Assembly: GCA_963758505.1 (NCBI GenBank)
Contig: CAVWVJ010000001.1
Location: 248,001-312,000 of the forward strand
DNA length: 64,000 nt
Origin: Korobacter sp963758505
Lineage (GTDB): Bacteria; Acidobacteriota; Terriglobia; Terriglobales; Acidobacteriaceae
Direction of reading: 5' to 3'
Shown: positions 37,303 to 44,472 of the stretch, piece by piece
How positions within the stretch are numbered: the stretch's first letter is position 1
How the letters are laid out: each line of letters opens with the position of its first letter
Translations under genes and position numbers: made by a program
Notes under the pieces: model-generated
What the model was told of the DNA's origin: nothing
Databases searched by the model: none
What the model saw: the letters and a program-made list of their open reading frames with translations, nothing else

Positions 37303-37346
37303 GGTAGTTGAAGCTCGGGAGATTACGAGAAGTACGAGAGAAATAA

Positions 37347-37703
37347 ATGGCGCAACAACAGCAAAGCATGGCGGACAAGGTCCGCAACCTGACACCGGCG
37401 GAACTGCACGCGCGCGAACACGAGCAGAGCGAACACCTCTTCAAGCTGAAGTTCCAGATGAAAATGGGACAGACGGAGAGCGTGAAGAAGCTGCGCGAAC
37501 TGAAGAAGGAAATCGCCCGCATCAAGACGGTGGCCCGCGAGAAGGAACTGGGCATTGGCCCGATAGCATCGGCAGAGCCGCAGGAGCGGCCGGCGCGCAA
37601 GAAGGCAGCCCGGAAGCCGGCACACAAGACGGTCGCGAAAAAAGCTGCGCCGAAGAAGAAGGCAGCCAGGAAATCGCCCGGCAAGAAAACGGAGAAGAAG
37701 TAA
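37347..37703 (+). CDS. rpmC: Large ribosomal subunit protein uL29 with Lys/Ala-rich C-terminal tail
   Basis: 50S protein near the tunnel exit and part of the trigger-factor site. The core is the usual two-helix hairpin (residues ~8-72; KVRNLTPAELHAREHEQSEH, KFQMKMGQTESVKKLRELKK). Residues ~78-118 form an extra basic tail of Lys, Ala and Pro (RKKAARKPAHKTVAKKAAPK type). A normal L29 is 60-70 residues; this one is 118. ATG 37347; an internal ATG seven codons later (MADKVRN) could also serve. rpsQ starts 3 nt after the stop. Confidence 0.95.
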   Translation: MAQQQQSMADKVRNLTPAELHAREHEQSEHLFKLKFQMKMGQTESVKKLRELKKEIARIKTVAREKELGIGPIASAEPQERPARKKAARKPAHKTVAKKAAPKKKAARKSPGKKTEKK

Positions 37704-37706
37704 GCC

Positions 37707-38018
37707 ATGGCCGAAACCAATACCAATACGAAGCCGGAATCGCACCGCAAGCAACTGATCGGCATGGTGGTCTCCACCAAGATGCAGAAGACGATCGTTG
37801 TCCAGGTGGAACGCCAGAAGGCGCACGCCCTGTATGGCCGCGTGATCTCGCGCCGCAAGAAGTTTTACGCCCACGATGAAGAGCAGACGGCGCGCGTCGG
37901 CGACTACGTGAAGATCGAGGAGACGCGTCCGCTGAGCAAGCTGAAGCGCTGGAAGCTCGCCGAAGTGCTGCGCCGTACCGCGCTTGCGCCGGAAGTGGTC
38001 ACAGAGCAGGCAAGCTAG
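37707..38018 (+). CDS. rpsQ: Small ribosomal subunit protein uS17
   Basis: Primary 16S rRNA-binding OB-fold protein of the 30S body. 103 residues. RKQLIGMVVSTKMQKTIVVQ at residues ~14-33 and VGDYVKIEETRPLSKLKRWK in the second half are diagnostic. The first ~12 residues (Thr/Asn-rich) and the last ~10 are additions to the ~84-residue core. Spacing to rpmC is 3 nt, so translation is probably coupled. Confidence 0.97.
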   Translation: MAETNTNTKPESHRKQLIGMVVSTKMQKTIVVQVERQKAHALYGRVISRRKKFYAHDEEQTARVGDYVKIEETRPLSKLKRWKLAEVLRRTALAPEVVTEQAS

Positions 38019-38045
38019 TTCTGGAGCGGAGTTAGGAGAACGAAT

Positions 38046-38417
38046 ATGGCAGTGCAAATGAGAACGATGCTCGAGGTGGCCGACAACAGCGGCGCCCGCA
38101 AGCTGCAAATGATCAACCCGCTGGGCGGTGGCGCCGGACACGTGGCGCACCTCGGCGACGTGGTCACCGCCGCGGTGAAAGAAGCTTCGCCGGATGGCAC
38201 GGCGAAAAAGGGCACGGTAGTAAAGGCGGTCATCGTGCGCACTCATAAGGAGCATCGCCGCAAGGATGGCACCTACATCCGCTTCGATACCAACGCGGCG
38301 GTACTGATCAACGACGCCGGCGAGCCGGTAGGAACCCGCGTCTTCGGACCGGTTGCCCGCGAGCTGCGTGAGAAGCGTTTTCTGAAGATTGTTTCGCTGG
38401 CGCCCGAAGTTCTGTAG
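38046..38417 (+). CDS. rplN: Large ribosomal subunit protein uL14
   Basis: 50S protein at the subunit interface, binding site of RsfS. 123 residues, normal length. MAVQMRTMLEVADNSGARKL at the N-terminus and TKMGRVFGPVAREL-like GTRVFGPVARELREKRFLKI at the C-terminus fit the family. First gene of the spc part; ATG 38046 after GTTAGGAGAACG. rplX starts 22 nt after the stop. Confidence 0.98.
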   Translation: MAVQMRTMLEVADNSGARKLQMINPLGGGAGHVAHLGDVVTAAVKEASPDGTAKKGTVVKAVIVRTHKEHRRKDGTYIRFDTNAAVLINDAGEPVGTRVFGPVARELREKRFLKIVSLAPEVL

Positions 38418-38439
38418 CGCCAGAAGAAAAGGATTCGAT

Positions 38440-38769
38440 ATGGCAACGGGAATCACCACCGACATTCGCCGCAATGACACCGTGAAGGTGATCACCGGCA
38501 AGGACAAAGGTAAGGAAGGCCGCGTCCTGCGCGTAATTCCGGACAAGGGACGGGTGCTCATCGAGCACGTCGGCATGGTGAAAAACCATGTCCGCCCCAA
38601 CCCCCAGAAGAACATCAAGGGCGGCATCGCCGAGCAGGAGAGCGCGATCTCGCTGTCTAACGTGATGCTGGTCTGCGGCACCTGCGGCCCGGTCCGTGTC
38701 GGGCACGAGGTTCGCAACAACCGGAAAGCGCGTGTCTGCAAAAAGTGCGGCACCACTTTAGAGAAGTAA
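38440..38769 (+). CDS. rplX: Large ribosomal subunit protein uL24 (zinc-ribbon form)
   Basis: Assembly initiator of the 50S subunit, 109 residues. A KOW motif is seen in NDTVKVITGKDKGKEGRVLR; VKNHVRPNPQKN follows. The C-terminal part has CGTC and CKKC pairs, the zinc-binding (C+) form known from Thermus and other phyla and absent from E. coli. The start is ATG 38440; the longer frame from 38389 overlaps rplN and is not L24. Confidence 0.97.
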   Translation: MATGITTDIRRNDTVKVITGKDKGKEGRVLRVIPDKGRVLIEHVGMVKNHVRPNPQKNIKGGIAEQESAISLSNVMLVCGTCGPVRVGHEVRNNRKARVCKKCGTTLEK

Positions 38770-38841
38770 CGGCGCACCGCGCCAATTGAGCACCTCACGT
38801 AACGGCCGCGAGCCGGGTCCGTGGGAGGAAGAAGCAGAGAA

Positions 38842-39501
38842 ATGGCAAAGGACGAGAAGCAGCAGAAAAAGCCCGACGAGGGCAAGCGTAAGGGCAAAGG
38901 GGAAGCGGCGTCGGAAGCTCCAGTGTCCGGTGGACGCCCCAAGGCGAGCAACCGCAGCTCCGCCCGCCTGCGCGGCAAGTACGTGAAAGAGGTAATGCCC
39001 GCGCTGATGAAGGAGTTCGGCATCGAGAATCCGATGGCCGTTCCAAGGGTCGAGAAGGTCGTCGTTAACATGGGCGTCGGCGAAGCCACGCAGAACGCCA
39101 AGGTGCTCGACCCGGCGGTGAACGACCTGCAGGCGATTACCGGACAGAAGCCGGTGGTCACGAAAGCCAAGAAGTCGATCGCGCAATTCAAGGTGCGCGA
39201 AGGCCAGTCGATCGGCGCGATGGTCACCCTGCGTGGCGACCGCATGTACGAGTTCCTCGACCGCCTGCTGAACGTGGCTCTGCCCCGCGTGCGTGACTTC
39301 CGCGGTGTCAACACCAAGTCGTTCGACGGACGCGGCAACTACACGCTCGGCATTCGCGATCAGCTGATCTTCCCGGAGATCGATTACTCGAAGGTCGACA
39401 AGCTGAAGGGCATGAACGTCACCATCGTGACGACCGCGAAGAATGACGACCAGGCGCGCTCGCTGTTGAAAGCTATGGGCATGCCGTTTAGACAGGCTTA
39501 G
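38842..39501 (+). CDS. rplE: Large ribosomal subunit protein uL5 with N-terminal extension
   Basis: 50S protein binding 5S rRNA and contacting P-site tRNA. The core begins near residue 42 (RLRGKYVKEVMPALMKEFG) and runs to the end (GMPFRQA), about 178 residues, the usual size. The first ~40 residues are a Lys/Glu/Gly-rich extension (MAKDEKQQKKPDEGKRKG and following) absent from standard L5. The start is ATG 38842 with a GAAGCAGAGA purine stretch. An internal start that removes the extension is not obvious, since no ATG or GTG with a Shine-Dalgarno lies at the core boundary. Confidence 0.95.
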   Translation: MAKDEKQQKKPDEGKRKGKGEAASEAPVSGGRPKASNRSSARLRGKYVKEVMPALMKEFGIENPMAVPRVEKVVVNMGVGEATQNAKVLDPAVNDLQAITGQKPVVTKAKKSIAQFKVREGQSIGAMVTLRGDRMYEFLDRLLNVALPRVRDFRGVNTKSFDGRGNYTLGIRDQLIFPEIDYSKVDKLKGMNVTIVTTAKNDDQARSLLKAMGMPFRQA

Positions 39502-39509
39502 GTTTGAAA

Positions 39510-39607
39510 GGGCGGGAGTTTACGCCCGCCGGGAAAGTAGCAAGAGAGCAGCTTCGGCCGCTGAGGGGCTTCGGTCCCGCAACAAGTTTGAAAAGGGCGC
39601 AAGCCCG
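39510..39607. repeat. Cluster of small hairpins in the rplE-rpsN spacer
   Basis: GGGCG/CGCCC (39510-39527), GGGGC-TTCG-GTCCC (39565-39578) and GGGC-GCAA-GCCC (39595-39606), with an imperfect GC-TTCG-GC hairpin between them. All are tetraloop-capped or short-looped, and none is followed by a T-run. Confidence 0.6.
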
Positions 39608-39619
39608 GTAAAGGAAACA

Positions 39620-39805
39620 ATGGCCAGACTATCGCATGTAGCCAAGGCGAATAAGAAACCGAAGTTCTCCACGCGCCAGCACAACCGCTGCCACATTTGC
39701 GGGCGGCCGCGCGCGTTCCTGCGCAAGTTCGGCATCTGCCGTCTGTGCTTCCGCGGCCTCGCGCTGCGGGGAGAAATTCCAGGCGTTTCGAAGTCGTCCT
39801 GGTAA
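39620..39805 (+). CDS. rpsZ: Small ribosomal subunit protein uS14, zinc type (S14Z)
   Basis: 30S head protein, short zinc-binding form: 61 residues with CHIC and CRLC pairs (residues 24-27 and 40-43). E. coli S14 is 101 residues and lacks zinc. MARLSHVAKANKKPKFSTRQ at the N-terminus replaces the common MAKKSMI- start, so the N-terminus is somewhat divergent. ATG 39620 follows GGTAAAGGAAAC. Some annotators use rpsN for this gene. Confidence 0.96.
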   Translation: MARLSHVAKANKKPKFSTRQHNRCHICGRPRAFLRKFGICRLCFRGLALRGEIPGVSKSSW

Positions 39806-39814
39806 GAAGAAATA

Positions 39815-39854
39815 ATCCCATCCTCCCTGCGGGAAGGGTGGGGCACCCACAGTG
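39815..39854. repeat. 40-nt palindromic repeat, copy 2 (rpsZ-rpsH spacer)
   Basis: Near-identical to 31945-31984: CCTCCCT-GC-GGGAAGG core and the same GGGGCACCCA flank, starting 9 nt after the rpsZ stop. Confidence 0.85.
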
Positions 39855-39925
39855 TGGGTAAAGACGTTGTCGCTGGTTCTTCTCCGAGAGAGAAGCGAAC
39901 GGGCAACGATAAGGAGAAGCAAACG

Positions 39926-40327
39926 ATGAGTTTGACCACCGATCCGGTCGCAGATTTCCTGTCACGCATTCGCAATGCGATCAAGGCACGTCACCAGAAA
40001 GTCGACGCGCCCGCTTCGAAGCTGAAGACGGAACTCGCCCGCATTCTGAAAGAAGAAGGCTTCATCGCCAACTACAAGGCGGTCGAGGAAGAAGGCAAGA
40101 AACTGATCCGCGTGTACCTGAAGTACGGCTCGGACAATGTTTCGCCGATCTCGAACGTCACCCGCATCTCGCGCCCCGGCTGCCGCGTATACGTTGGCAG
40201 CAAGGAGATCCCGCGCGTCCTTGGGGGCCTCGGGATCAGCATCCTGACCACCCCGAAGGGCGTGATGACGGGACGCCAGGCGCGCCGGGAAGGCGTCGGC
40301 GGCGAAGTGCTTTGCGAAATTTACTAG
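39926..40327 (+). CDS. rpsH: Small ribosomal subunit protein uS8
   Basis: Primary 16S rRNA-binding protein; in E. coli it represses the spc operon. 133 residues. DPVADFLSRIRNAIKARHQK at the N-terminus and the C-terminal GISILTTPKGVMTGRQARRE, GGEVLCEIY are typical. The start is ATG 39926 with a full AAGGAG (39911-39916) nine bases upstream; the frame from 39854 is open but not S8. Confidence 0.98.
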   Translation: MSLTTDPVADFLSRIRNAIKARHQKVDAPASKLKTELARILKEEGFIANYKAVEEEGKKLIRVYLKYGSDNVSPISNVTRISRPGCRVYVGSKEIPRVLGGLGISILTTPKGVMTGRQARREGVGGEVLCEIY

Positions 40328-40426
40328 TCGCTGGTTGAGCGGCGGCTCGGTCTGCGCATTCCCGCAGGCACGAGATCACTACAAGGAAGAAACTACGGCC
40401 TGGTTCCGTAGCAGAGAGCAAATCAA

Positions 40427-40966
40427 ATGTCGAGAATTGGCAAGAAACCGATACCGATGCCGAAGGGCGTTACCTTCAACGTGCAGGGCGATGTCGTGAC
40501 CGTGAAGGGACCAAAGGGCACCGTCACCAACCACCTGCCCGCAGGCGTGAAGTTCGTAGAGAAAGACGGAGTTCTGACACTGACGCGCGACGAAGAGTCG
40601 AAGCGCGCCATCCACGGACTGGTACGGGCCCTGGTGAATAACGCGGTCGAAGGCGTGACCAAGGGCTGGACGAAGAACCTGGAGATCGTCGGCATCGGCT
40701 ACCGCGCGGAACTGAAGGGCAAGGGCATCGTGGTCTTCACCCTTGGCTATTCGCACCCCATCGAGTATCCGCTGCCCGCGGGTATCGAAGTGACGATCGA
40801 TCCGAAGCAGACGGCGTTGACGGTTACCGGCATCGACCGCCAGAAGGTCGGCCAGGTAGCCGCCGAAATGCGCAGCCTGCGCCCGCCCGACCCGTACAAG
40901 AACAAGGGCGTGCGCTACGCCGGCGAGAAGCTGAAGAAGAAGGTCGGCAAGACCGGCGCGAAATAA
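40427..40966 (+). CDS. rplF: Large ribosomal subunit protein uL6
   Basis: 50S protein at the sarcin-ricin loop, near the factor-binding site. 179 residues, normal. MSRIGKKPIPMPKGVTFNVQ at the N-terminus, VSVKGPKG-type VTVKGPKGT, and the signature RPPDPYKNKGVRYAGEKL near the C-terminus. ATG 40427 after GAGAGCAAATCAA. The 156-nt gap to rplR begins with a long hairpin (40970-41017). Confidence 0.98.
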   Translation: MSRIGKKPIPMPKGVTFNVQGDVVTVKGPKGTVTNHLPAGVKFVEKDGVLTLTRDEESKRAIHGLVRALVNNAVEGVTKGWTKNLEIVGIGYRAELKGKGIVVFTLGYSHPIEYPLPAGIEVTIDPKQTALTVTGIDRQKVGQVAAEMRSLRPPDPYKNKGVRYAGEKLKKKVGKTGAK

Positions 40967-40969
40967 GGT

Positions 40970-41017
40970 TTTGCTTCGGGTAAAGCGGCGCTTCGGCGCC
41001 GCGACCCGAAGCGCAAA
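40970..41017. repeat. Long two-tier hairpin after rplF
   Basis: Inner perfect stem GCGGCGC-TTCG-GCGCCGC (40985-41002) inside outer arms TTTGCTTCGGG and CCCGAAGCGCAAA (40970-40980 with 41005-41017; 2-nt bulge). Very stable, with a UUCG-type loop, but only a short T-run lies before it and none after. Confidence 0.85.
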
Positions 41018-41023
41018 TCCAGT

Positions 41024-41046
41024 GGGGCTTTCGCCCCTGCGGTAAA
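41024..41046. repeat. GGGGC-TTTC-GCCCC hairpin with conserved 3' flank
   Basis: Perfect 5-bp stem (41024-41028 with 41033-41037), then CTGCGGTAAAAG. The 3' flank recurs at 49585-49600, before rplQ. Confidence 0.7.
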
Positions 41047-41122
41047 AGATTCAACCGACGATCCGGCGAGCACGACTCGCCATCGCCGCCCGGTATAGAA
41101 ACCCGGGAGAAACGAAGAAGAG

Positions 41123-41497
41123 ATGCTTAACAAGGATTCGAAAAACATCACGCGCAACCGGGTTCACTCCCGCATTCGCAAGAAGCTGCAGGGAACCACG
41201 GAGCGTCCGCGGCTGAACGTGTACCGCTCGACGAATCACCTGTACGTGCAGATCATCGACGATCTCAAGGGCTCGACGCTGATCTCGGCGAATACGCTGG
41301 AGTTCGGCGAAGCGAAAGAAGGCAAGCGGCCCACCGGTGGCAACGTGAGCGCGGCCAAGCAACTGGGCAAGTCGATCGCGGAGCGCGCCAAGTCGAAGGG
41401 CATCACCAAGGTCGTGTTCGATCGCGGCGGATACCTGTATCACGGGCGCATCAAGGCACTGGCCGAGGCTGCGCGGGAAAGCGGACTTGAGTTCTAG
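41123..41497 (+). CDS. rplR: Large ribosomal subunit protein uL18
   Basis: 50S protein that binds 5S rRNA with L5 and L25. 124 residues. RVHSRIRKKLQGTTERPRLN at the N-terminus and the C-terminal FDRGGYLYHGRIKALAEAAR are diagnostic. ATG 41123 follows AACGAAGAAGAG. A post-stop palindrome (41498-41541) lies between it and rpsE. Confidence 0.98.
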   Translation: MLNKDSKNITRNRVHSRIRKKLQGTTERPRLNVYRSTNHLYVQIIDDLKGSTLISANTLEFGEAKEGKRPTGGNVSAAKQLGKSIAERAKSKGITKVVFDRGGYLYHGRIKALAEAARESGLEF

Positions 41498-41541
41498 TCA
41501 CCCCAGCCAGCCGGAACAAGGCTTACGGGGGATCCCGGAGA
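41498..41541. repeat. Post-stop CACCCC palindromic element, copy 4
   Basis: Right after the rplR stop: TCACCCCAGCCAGCC, a degenerate loop (GGAACAAGGC), then TTACGGGGGATCCCGGAGA. The CCCC and GGGG arms are kept; the middle arm is worn. Confidence 0.6.
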
Positions 41542-41583
41542 ATCACGACCGGGCAAAGTTTAAGAATCGAGAGTGTTGACTCA

Positions 41584-42093
41584 ATGGCAACAATAAAGAA
41601 AAAGCTCGACGCCGGCCAATTCAACCTGAAGGACCAGGTAGTGGCCATCAACCGCGTGACGAAAGTCGTCAAGGGCGGTAAGAACCTTTCGTTCGCGGCG
41701 CTCGTCGTCGTCGGCGATCCTTCGGCTGCGGTCGTGGGCTATGGTTCCGGCAAGGCCAAGGAAGTTCCGCAGGCGATCCGCAAGGGCATCGAATCGGCCA
41801 AGAAGAACCTGCTGAAGGTGAACCTGAACCAGACGTCGATCCCGCACCAGGTGCTGGGCCGCTACGGCTCGGGCCGCGTGATGCTGAAGCCGGCGCCGGA
41901 AGGCACGGGCGTCATTGCCGGCGGAGCGGTGCGCGCGGTCATGACCTCGGCGGGCGTGCAGAATGTGCTTACCAAGTCGATCGGCACGACCAACCCGCAC
42001 AACGTGATCAAGGCGACCTTCGAAGCATTGCGCCAGTTGCGCGATCGCGCCGAAGTGGCTGCCGGACGCGGTAAGACCGTGGAGGAGCTCTAG
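41584..42093 (+). CDS. rpsE: Small ribosomal subunit protein uS5
   Basis: 30S protein at the mRNA entry site, important for decoding fidelity. 169 residues. FNLKDQVVAINRVTKVVKGG at the N-terminal RNA-binding domain and GRYGSGRVMLKPAPEGTGVI in the C-terminal domain are typical. ATG 41584. The rpmD start lies 3 nt after the stop, the usual S5-L30-L15 order. Confidence 0.98.
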   Translation: MATIKKKLDAGQFNLKDQVVAINRVTKVVKGGKNLSFAALVVVGDPSAAVVGYGSGKAKEVPQAIRKGIESAKKNLLKVNLNQTSIPHQVLGRYGSGRVMLKPAPEGTGVIAGGAVRAVMTSAGVQNVLTKSIGTTNPHNVIKATFEALRQLRDRAEVAAGRGKTVEEL

Positions 42094-42096
42094 ACC

Positions 42097-42330
42097 ATGC
42101 CTCGCACACGCAAGAAAGTCGATACCAAGGCCGCCAAGAAGGGCGCGACCATCCAGCTGAAGTGGGTGCGCTCCGGCATTCAGGCGCCGGTGAAGCATAA
42201 GCTGGTGATCAAGGGACTCGGATTTACCCGCCTCAACCAGGTGATCGTCCGCGAAGATTCGCCGTCGATCCGTGGCATGGTGGCCAAGATCCCGCACCTG
42301 GTCGAAATCCTCGGCCCGGCGCAGCCGTAG
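42097..42330 (+). CDS. rpmD: Large ribosomal subunit protein uL30
   Basis: 50S protein. 77 residues, about 17 longer than E. coli L30, with a basic N-terminal addition (MPRTRKKVDTKAAKKG) and a few C-terminal residues. Core: IQLKWVRSGIQAPVKHKLVI and GLGFTRLNQVIVREDSPSIR, GMVAKIPHLV. ATG 42097, 3 nt after rpsE. Confidence 0.96.
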   Translation: MPRTRKKVDTKAAKKGATIQLKWVRSGIQAPVKHKLVIKGLGFTRLNQVIVREDSPSIRGMVAKIPHLVEILGPAQP

Positions 42331-42360
42331 ATTCGCGTTGAAACGGGCGCAACCAGGTTT

Positions 42361-42480
42361 GTATCAGGGCACGACTTCAGTCGTGCCGGAAGCAGACCCA
42401 AAAAAGGGGCTTTAGCCCCGATAACAGTGAAGACGGACGAATTCATCGTCCGCTCAAAGCGAGCGGTAAACATACCGCGA
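42361..42480. repeat. Array of five back-to-back hairpins in the rpmD-rplO spacer
   Basis: GGCACGAC-TTCA-GTCGTGCC (42368-42387), GGGGC-TTTA-GCCCC (42406-42419), CGGACGA-ATTCA-TCGTCCG (42434-42452), CGCTC-AAAGC-GAGCG (42451-42465) and GCGGTA-AACA-TACCGC (42463-42478). All are perfect, and the last three share boundary bases. The array ends just before the rplO ribosome-binding site. No T-runs. Confidence 0.9.
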
Positions 42481-42491
42481 CAGGAATGGAA

Positions 42492-42926
42492 ATGAATCTC
42501 AGCAATCTGCGGGCACCCCGCAAAGCCAACGAAAAGAAAAAGCGTGTCGGCCGTGGTATGGGATCCGGCATGGGCAAGACTTCGGCGCGCGGCCACAAGG
42601 GTCAGCGCTCGCGCAGTGGTTCGCGTATGATGCGCGGCTTTGAAGGCGGCCAGATGCCCCTGCACCGCCGCTTGCCCAAGCGCGGTTTCACCAACATCTT
42701 CCGCGTCGAGTACGCCGTCGTGAACCTCGACCGGCTTGCCGAACTTGGCGAAAAGAACATCACCCCCGAACTCCTGGTGAAACTCAAGATCGCGGGCAAG
42801 AACGACCTGATCAAGGTTCTCGGAACCGGCGAACTCAAGAGCGCAATCACGGTGAAGGCGCACAAGTTCTCCAAGACGGCGGAAGAGAAGATCACCAAAG
42901 CAGGCGGCAAGGCTGAGGTCCTCTAG
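42492..42926 (+). CDS. rplO: Large ribosomal subunit protein uL15
   Basis: Late-assembly 50S protein, 144 residues. MNLSNLRAPRKANEKKKRVG at the N-terminus, GRGMGSGMGKTSARGHKGQR, and RRLPKRGFTNIFRVEYAVVN are diagnostic. I chose ATG 42492 (MNLSNL) because the CAGGAATGGAA stretch just upstream gives ribosome-binding spacing; ATG 42486 adds two residues. The start lies 14 nt after the five-hairpin array. secY follows by 5 nt. Confidence 0.97.
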   Translation: MNLSNLRAPRKANEKKKRVGRGMGSGMGKTSARGHKGQRSRSGSRMMRGFEGGQMPLHRRLPKRGFTNIFRVEYAVVNLDRLAELGEKNITPELLVKLKIAGKNDLIKVLGTGELKSAITVKAHKFSKTAEEKITKAGGKAEVL

Positions 42927-42931
42927 GTTTT

Positions 42932-44323
42932 ATGTTTGAGAAGCTGGCCAATATCTTCAGAATTCCGGACCTGCGCAACCGCGTGCTGTTTACGCTGGCG
43001 CTCCTGGCCGTGTATCGCCTCGGCGGACATATCCCGACGCCGGGCGTCAATGCCGACATGCTGCAGCAGTTTTTCGCGAATAACCGCGGATCGGTGCTGG
43101 GCTTCGTGGATCTCTTCAGCGGCGGCCAGCTTCGCCGCCTGACCATCTTCGCCCTGGGCATCATGCCCTACATCACCGCCTCCATCATTCTTCAGCTCCT
43201 CACGGTTGTCTACGAACCGCTGGCGAAGCTGCAGAAGGAAGGCGAACTCGGGCGCAAGAAGATCACCCAGTGGACGCGCTACCTTACCGTCGGCCTCAGC
43301 GCGATGCAGTCGTTCGGCATCGCCATGACCCTGCAGCATCAGCCAGGCATGGTGCTCCATCCGGGTGCCGCGTTCGTCCTGATGACCATGCTGACCCTCA
43401 CCACGGGCAGCGCCTTCATCATGTGGCTGGGCGAACAGATCACCGAGCGCGGCGTCGGTAACGGCATGTCGCTGCTGATCTTCGCCGGCATCGTGGTCGG
43501 CCTCCCGCGCGGCGTTGCCGACCTGTTCGACAAGGTCCGCACCTCGTACTGGGGACCATTCACCGTTCCCGCCATGCTGCTGCTCGTGGTCGTCATGTTC
43601 CTCGTGGTGGCGTTCATCGTTTACGTGGAACGCAGCGAGCGCCGCATCACCGTGCAGTATGCCAAGCGCATTGTCGGCCGCAAGATGATGGGCGGAAGCT
43701 CGACCTTCCTGCCGCTCCGGGTCAATTCCGGCGGCGTCATGCCGGTCATCTTTGCTTCGTCGATTTTGACCCTCCCCCAGACCATCGGCATTCTCCCCGG
43801 CCTCAGCAAGTATCACTGGGTCAAGAACCTTACGGACCAGCTGAAGTGGGGCGAGCCGTTGTACACCCTGTTGTATGCGCTGGGCATCGTCTTCTTCGCC
43901 TACTTTTACGTCTCCATCGTCTTTAACCCGAATGACGTTGCAGACAATATGCGGAAGTACGGCGGTTTCATCCCGGGAATTCGGCCGGGAGCCCGGACGT
44001 CGAATTACATCAACGAGATCCTCACCCGGATTACTCTGGTAGGAGCTCTGTATTTGATCGTGATCAGTTTCATCCCCGAGTGGATGATGGTAGGTTTGCA
44101 TCTCAACCACTTGCCGTTATGGTTGGGAGGCGGCCTGTTTGATAAGCTGCCGAACTGGATGACGACCGGCCTTGGCGTAACCTTCTACTTCGGCGGCACT
44201 TCGTTGCTGATCGTGGTAGGCGTAGCCATGGACACGGTGCAGCAGATAGAATCGCAGCTCATTATGCGGCATTATGAGGGTTTCACACCACGGAGCGGCC
44301 GTATTAAAGGCCGCCGCTGGTAA
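42932..44323 (+). CDS. secY: Protein translocase subunit SecY
   Basis: Channel subunit of the SecYEG translocon in the inner membrane. 463 residues with ten predicted membrane helices. Signature segments: FGLGIMPYITASII-type FALGIMPYITASIILQLL (~70), and the plug region GGHIPTPGVN. The cytosolic loop has YVERSERRITVQYAKR, and NPNDVADNMRKYGGFIPGIR is near residue 335. ATG 42932, 5 nt after rplO. About 25 residues longer than E. coli SecY, mostly in a loop near residues 285-305. adk follows after 149 nt. Confidence 0.98.
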   Translation: MFEKLANIFRIPDLRNRVLFTLALLAVYRLGGHIPTPGVNADMLQQFFANNRGSVLGFVDLFSGGQLRRLTIFALGIMPYITASIILQLLTVVYEPLAKLQKEGELGRKKITQWTRYLTVGLSAMQSFGIAMTLQHQPGMVLHPGAAFVLMTMLTLTTGSAFIMWLGEQITERGVGNGMSLLIFAGIVVGLPRGVADLFDKVRTSYWGPFTVPAMLLLVVVMFLVVAFIVYVERSERRITVQYAKRIVGRKMMGGSSTFLPLRVNSGGVMPVIFASSILTLPQTIGILPGLSKYHWVKNLTDQLKWGEPLYTLLYALGIVFFAYFYVSIVFNPNDVADNMRKYGGFIPGIRPGARTSNYINEILTRITLVGALYLIVISFIPEWMMVGLHLNHLPLWLGGGLFDKLPNWMTTGLGVTFYFGGTSLLIVVGVAMDTVQQIESQLIMRHYEGFTPRSGRIKGRRW

Positions 44324-44472
44324 GCAGCAGGCTGGCGGATTGTAGTTCTGTGCAGACGTTATAAGCGGCTACCGGGAGGCCGCTGGCGCTTGGCGCCGGA
44401 AAGAGCATCGTCCGGTGTCCCCGATAAGCGGTTTGCTTGGCGGGGCGGTCGACTGCTTTTGCATGCGAGCGG

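Noticed and set aside
42361..42480. CRISPR or integron-like array in the rpmD-rplO spacer
   Set aside because: Units are different hairpins of unequal size without direct repeats, spacers or cas genes.
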